From Prevotella sp. (GTDB taxonomy: Bacteria; Bacteroidota; Bacteroidia; Bacteroidales; Bacteroidaceae), in contig JAFPAS010000175.1 of the NCBI GenBank assembly GCA_017424205.1, positions 1-10,223 of the forward strand: a stretch of DNA of 10,223 nucleotides, in the 5' to 3' direction. Below, piece after piece: positions 8,501-10,223 of the stretch. The notes beneath the pieces are model-generated. The model was not told the DNA's origin. It worked only from the letters and a program-made list of their open reading frames with translations, and made no database searches. The stretch's first letter is position 1, and each line of letters starts with the position of its first letter. Made by a program: the position numbers and the translations under genes.

Positions 8501-9414
8501 CTGACCATTGTGTTCTGATCGGCAGAGTTCTTTCTTGGATATGATGTCATGTATACGGCAGTGCCGGCGATAGGCCATGAACCTGTTCCGCCGCCCATAC
8601 GGTCGCGGATTTCGCCACCGGTTCCTGTTGCCGCACCGTTAAATGGCTCTACTGTTGTAGGGAAGTTGTGGGTTTCGGCTTTGAGCGAGATGACAGACTT
8701 AACCTTCTTGATTCTGTAAAGGTCTGGCTGTGAGTGGTCTGCCGGAGAGAACTGCTCAATCTCTGGACCTGCAGAGAATGCCACATTGTCCTTATATGCT
8801 GAGAGAATCTTGTTAGGGTTCTCCTGTGTTGTCTTCTTAATCATCTGGAAGAGGCTTGACTCTTTCTCTTCGCCGTCGATGATGAATGTACCGCCGAAAA
8901 TCTTGTGGCGGCAGTGCTCTGAGTTAATCTGTGCGAAACCGAAAATCTCAGAGTCAGTGAGCGGACGGCCGAGTTCTGCCTCTACTTTGTGAAGGTATTC
9001 GATTTCCTCCTTTGAGAGTGCGAGTCCTTCCTGCTCGTTGTATTCCTCAAGATTCTCTACATGCTTGATTGGCTCTGGCTGTATGTTGACTGTGAAGATA
9101 TTCTGGTCGAGTCCGTCATACATGCGCTGCAGCATTGTGTCGTGCTCAGCGTCGGCTGACGACACAGGGTAATATTCCTCTATACGTGTTATGCCTTTGA
9201 GACCCATGTTCTGGGTTATCTCTACTGCATTAGTACTCCAAGGCGTAATCATCTCACGTCGTGGTCCGACATAGAATCCTTCAAGATTCTCGTTGTCAAT
9301 TAATTCTGCATTGTTGTACAGCCATGAAAGTTCTTTCTGTTCATCTGCCGTGAGCTGGTGGTCAGCCTGTGTGGCGATGATGCTGTTTGCTGGTGTTTTG
9401 AAGAATATTACCAT
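5593..9414 (-). CDS. purL: Phosphoribosylformylglycinamidine (FGAM) synthase, large single-chain type
   Basis: This 1273-residue cytoplasmic enzyme carries out the fourth step of de novo purine synthesis: FGAR + glutamine + ATP to FGAM + glutamate + ADP + Pi. It is the single-chain form seen in Proteobacteria, Bacteroidetes and eukaryotes, close to the E. coli length. In order: the PurS-like N-terminal region with PWSTNAVEI (58-66); the linker with DSEIFGFAQINSEHCRHK (154-171); the first synthetase half with ETHNFP (247-252) and ATGTGGEIRD (262-271); the second half with the HAPQAALADPAAGS and VPTGKDSLSM segments; and a class I glutamine amidotransferase domain from about 1017. The triad is Cys1113 in GVCNGCQ with His1231 and Glu1233 in MPHPER. 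All key residues are present, and no frameshift is seen. The gene has its own promoter. I see no riboswitch in the short leader. Confidence 0.97.
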   Translation of the reverse strand: MVIFFKTPANSIIATQADHQLTADEQKELSWLYNNAELIDNENLEGFYVGPRREMITPWSTNAVEITQNMGLKGITRIEEYYPVSSADAEHDTMLQRMYDGLDQNIFTVNIQPEPIKHVENLEEYNEQEGLALSKEEIEYLHKVEAELGRPLTDSEIFGFAQINSEHCRHKIFGGTFIIDGEEKESSLFQMIKKTTQENPNKILSAYKDNVAFSAGPEIEQFSPADHSQPDLYRIKKVKSVISLKAETHNFPTTVEPFNGAATGTGGEIRDRMGGGTGSWPIAGTAVYMTSYPRKNSADQNTMVSSPAWSSENDCQPWESLMPVRQWLYQTPEQILVKASNGASDFGNKFGQPLICGSLLTFEHQERDEQYAYDKVIMLAGGVGYGIERDCLKGEPQPGNKVVVMGGDNYRIGLGGGSVSSVETGRYSSGIELNAVQRANPEMQKRAYNVVRALGEEDNNPIVSIHDHGSAGHVNCLSELVEECGGLIHMDKLPIGDQTLSAKEIIANESQERMGLLIDESAIEHVQKIADRERAPMYTVGETTGDHRFAFEQADGVRPFDLAVEQMFGSSPKTYMIDKTVERKYDVVTYNLTGIDAKTTLNEQLSAYLTDVMQLEAVACKDWLTNKVDRSVTGRVARQQCQGELQLPLSDCGAVALDYNGEKGIATSIGHAPQAALADPAAGSVLSVAEALTNLVWAPMADGMDSISLSANWMWPCRAQEGEDARLYSAVKALSDFCCELQINVPTGKDSLSMTQKYPDGKKIIAPGTVIVSAGGEVSDIKKVVSPVIKNVAKSRLYYIDFSFDKLQLGGSAFAQSQGKIGSDVPTVKNPEYFRDAFLAIQQLVNEGLVLAGHDISAGGIITTLLEMCFANTKGGLMLNFDKICEDDIIKILFAENPGVVIQVSDADSPRVKKILEDAGVGYAKIGVPTDDRNVTIVKNISNAQVPNAKIADRDMTFVFDIDTLRDAWYKTSYMLDRRQSFNGKADERYQNYKSLPVEWTVSGEPLMPQARPETDRPVAAIIREKGTNSEREMAYSFYMAGFDVKDVTMTDLISGRETLEEVNLVAFCGGFSNSDVLGSAKGWAGAFLFNPKAKEALDKFYAREDTLSLGVCNGCQLMVELGLLNNTQASTDARSYAQMLHNDSHKFESTFVTLTIPQNDSVMLGSLSGEKIGVWVAHGEGKFRLPQQESEYNIAAKYNHHEYPANPNGSDYDVAAIASRDGRHLAIMPHPERTQFPWQCGYYPEERRLTDAVTPWHEAFVNARKWIEARKK

Positions 9415-9467
9415 TGTAAGTATGTATTATTTGTTTATTATACTCTTGTTATGTATATATTACGATG

Positions 9468-9475
9468 CAAAGTTA
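9468..9475 (-). promoter_or_regulatory. Bacteroidetes-type -7 promoter element of purL
   Basis: The minus strand reads TAACTTTG, an exact TAnnTTTG match. A start near 9461 gives a leader of about 47 nt before the purL ATG, too short for a known purine riboswitch. The -33 region is AT-rich without a clean TTTG. Confidence 0.65.
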
Positions 9476-9508
9476 CGCAAAATATTTCTATTTACATCTT
9501 TTTGTCAT

Positions 9509-9547
9509 AAAAAAACACTCACGAATTACATTTTTGTTGCAGTGTCT
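9509..9547 (-). terminator. Weak candidate terminator of the HIRAN-domain gene
   Basis: On the minus strand AGACACT (9547-9541) can pair with AGTGTTT (from 9519), one G-U included, around a loop of about 21 nt. The 3' arm runs into seven U residues (9515-9509). The stem is short and the loop large, so only the U-run in the right place, about 70 nt after the stop, supports it. It would sit just upstream of the purL promoter. Confidence 0.3.
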
Positions 9548-9586
9548 GCATTTGCGTCTGGTTTGCACTGGGCGTATGGCTTGCTT

Positions 9587-10223
9587 CTATACGACATAGA
9601 AGATGCTGATGTATATGTTGCCGTTAGATGCGTCTGTGCCTGTCACACGGTTTATTTTGCAGTATAGGGCCTTCGGTCCGAAGGTGTCAAGAAACTTGGC
9701 TATATCTGCGTTTTCTGTCTTCGGGATGAATCCCATTATCTCATCCATTGTGAATCCTGGGTCTTCGTAATCCTCACGCAGCGCTACTGCCACGGCATTC
9801 TCGTCGTGAGCATTGCCCTTATCTCTCACGAGCACTACTTCGTCGCCGACTTCATAGAATTCCCATAGTTCGGGCAGGATGTGATAATATGCGCCCGCCA
9901 CACGGCATTCCTTGTAGAAAACATGTTTCTGAGTTCGGCTGTTTGCCGCGGCAGCCTTGCGTTCTGTAGTGTTCGGCTTTGGAATCTGCTGTGACGGCTG
10001 TACGGGTTTCGCCTTTGTCTTTGCTGCAGAGGCTGACGGCTGATGCTCTGCCCATGTGGTGGTCTTTTTCTGCTTCGGAGTTTCGGTTGCCGATGCAGGC
10101 TTTTCTGGTGCTGGCTTTTTTGCTGTCTTTTGCTCTGTTCTGATATTTTGGCGGTGTGCCTTCTCTGCTTTCTGTGCCTGCTTGACCTGCGGCTTTTCGG
10201 CATGCGTATCCATCTGCGGCTGC
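9587..10223 (-). CDS. HIRAN-domain protein with basic low-complexity N-terminal tail (5'-partial)
   Basis: The C-terminal part (about residues 96-208, counted from the ATG at 10213) matches the HIRAN domain: an AGAYYH segment (106-111), GDEVVLVRDKGNAHDENAVAV (123-143) in which the D/N-x-x-D-x-x-A-V-x-V pattern is typical, IMGFIPKTENADIAKFLD (159-176), and a final beta strand. HIRAN domains bind DNA ends or single-stranded 3' ends in HLTF/Rad5-type proteins. Stand-alone bacterial copies are mostly uncharacterised. Residues 1-95 are rich in Lys, Pro, Gln, Ala and Thr and are probably disordered and positively charged, fitting nucleic-acid binding. The frame stays open upstream of the ATG (Q-P-Q, same composition) up to the window edge, so the true start probably lies outside. 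No helicase or nuclease domain is visible. Its cellular role is unknown. Confidence 0.8.
   Translation of the reverse strand, partial: QPQMDTHAEKPQVKQAQKAEKAHRQNIRTEQKTAKKPAPEKPASATETPKQKKTTTWAEHQPSASAAKTKAKPVQPSQQIPKPNTTERKAAAANSRTQKHVFYKECRVAGAYYHILPELWEFYEVGDEVVLVRDKGNAHDENAVAVALREDYEDPGFTMDEIMGFIPKTENADIAKFLDTFGPKALYCKINRVTGTDASNGNIYISIFYVV

Noticed and set aside
9415..9586. A possible purine riboswitch or regulator site upstream of purL
   Set aside because: The predicted leader is only about 47 nt and shows no conserved purine-aptamer features.
9293..9667. A 124-codon plus-strand frame across the purL-HIRAN gap
   Set aside because: It overlaps the starts and ends of two real genes and the purL promoter, and it has no family character apart from a chance hydrophobic run over AT-rich DNA.
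1..10223. Mobile elements, CRISPR arrays, tRNA/rRNA genes or a multi-gene defence system
   Set aside because: No transposase or integrase, regular spaced repeats, cloverleaf sequence or defence gene cluster could be seen. The HIRAN protein alone is not enough for such a claim.

Overview
The window reads as a chromosomal segment of a Bacteroidales bacterium, most likely Prevotella or a close relative. The reasons are the Bacteroidetes-type promoter matches (TAnnTTTG at -7) upstream of two genes, start codons without clear Shine-Dalgarno sequences, a fused gamma-alpha 2-oxoacid:ferredoxin oxidoreductase, and the style of the proteins. No sequence search was possible, so the genus is an inference. 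All six recognised genes lie on the minus strand, so transcription runs from the right edge to the left edge.

In transcription order: (1) the C-terminal part of a HIRAN-domain protein with a long Lys/Pro/Gln/Ala-rich tail (9587 to the right edge, start probably outside the window). (2) purL, a complete single-chain FGAM synthase of de novo purine synthesis (5593-9414), with its own promoter. (3) A 178-bp gap with a long stem-loop. (4) korA-korB, a two-gene operon for a 2-oxoacid (probably 2-oxoglutarate):ferredoxin oxidoreductase (2507-5414), ended by a clear intrinsic terminator. (5) A 434-bp gap holding that terminator, an unusual cluster of AGATG/CATCT motifs with a stem-loop, and a promoter. 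(6) A MATE-family efflux transporter (657-2072), followed by a 15-bp perfect hairpin. (7) A gene-free stretch, then a short secreted protein at the left edge whose reading frame seems to continue past an in-frame TAA.

The genes do not form one pathway. PurL is nucleotide metabolism. KorAB is anaerobic central carbon metabolism linking 2-oxoacids, CoA, CO2 and ferredoxin. The transporter and the HIRAN protein are separate units. No mobile element, CRISPR array, tRNA or rRNA was seen, and I found no convincing new multi-gene system. The items most worth checking are non-coding: the motif cluster at 2173-2375, the strand-biased hairpin at 5453-5514, and the interrupted secreted protein at the left edge.
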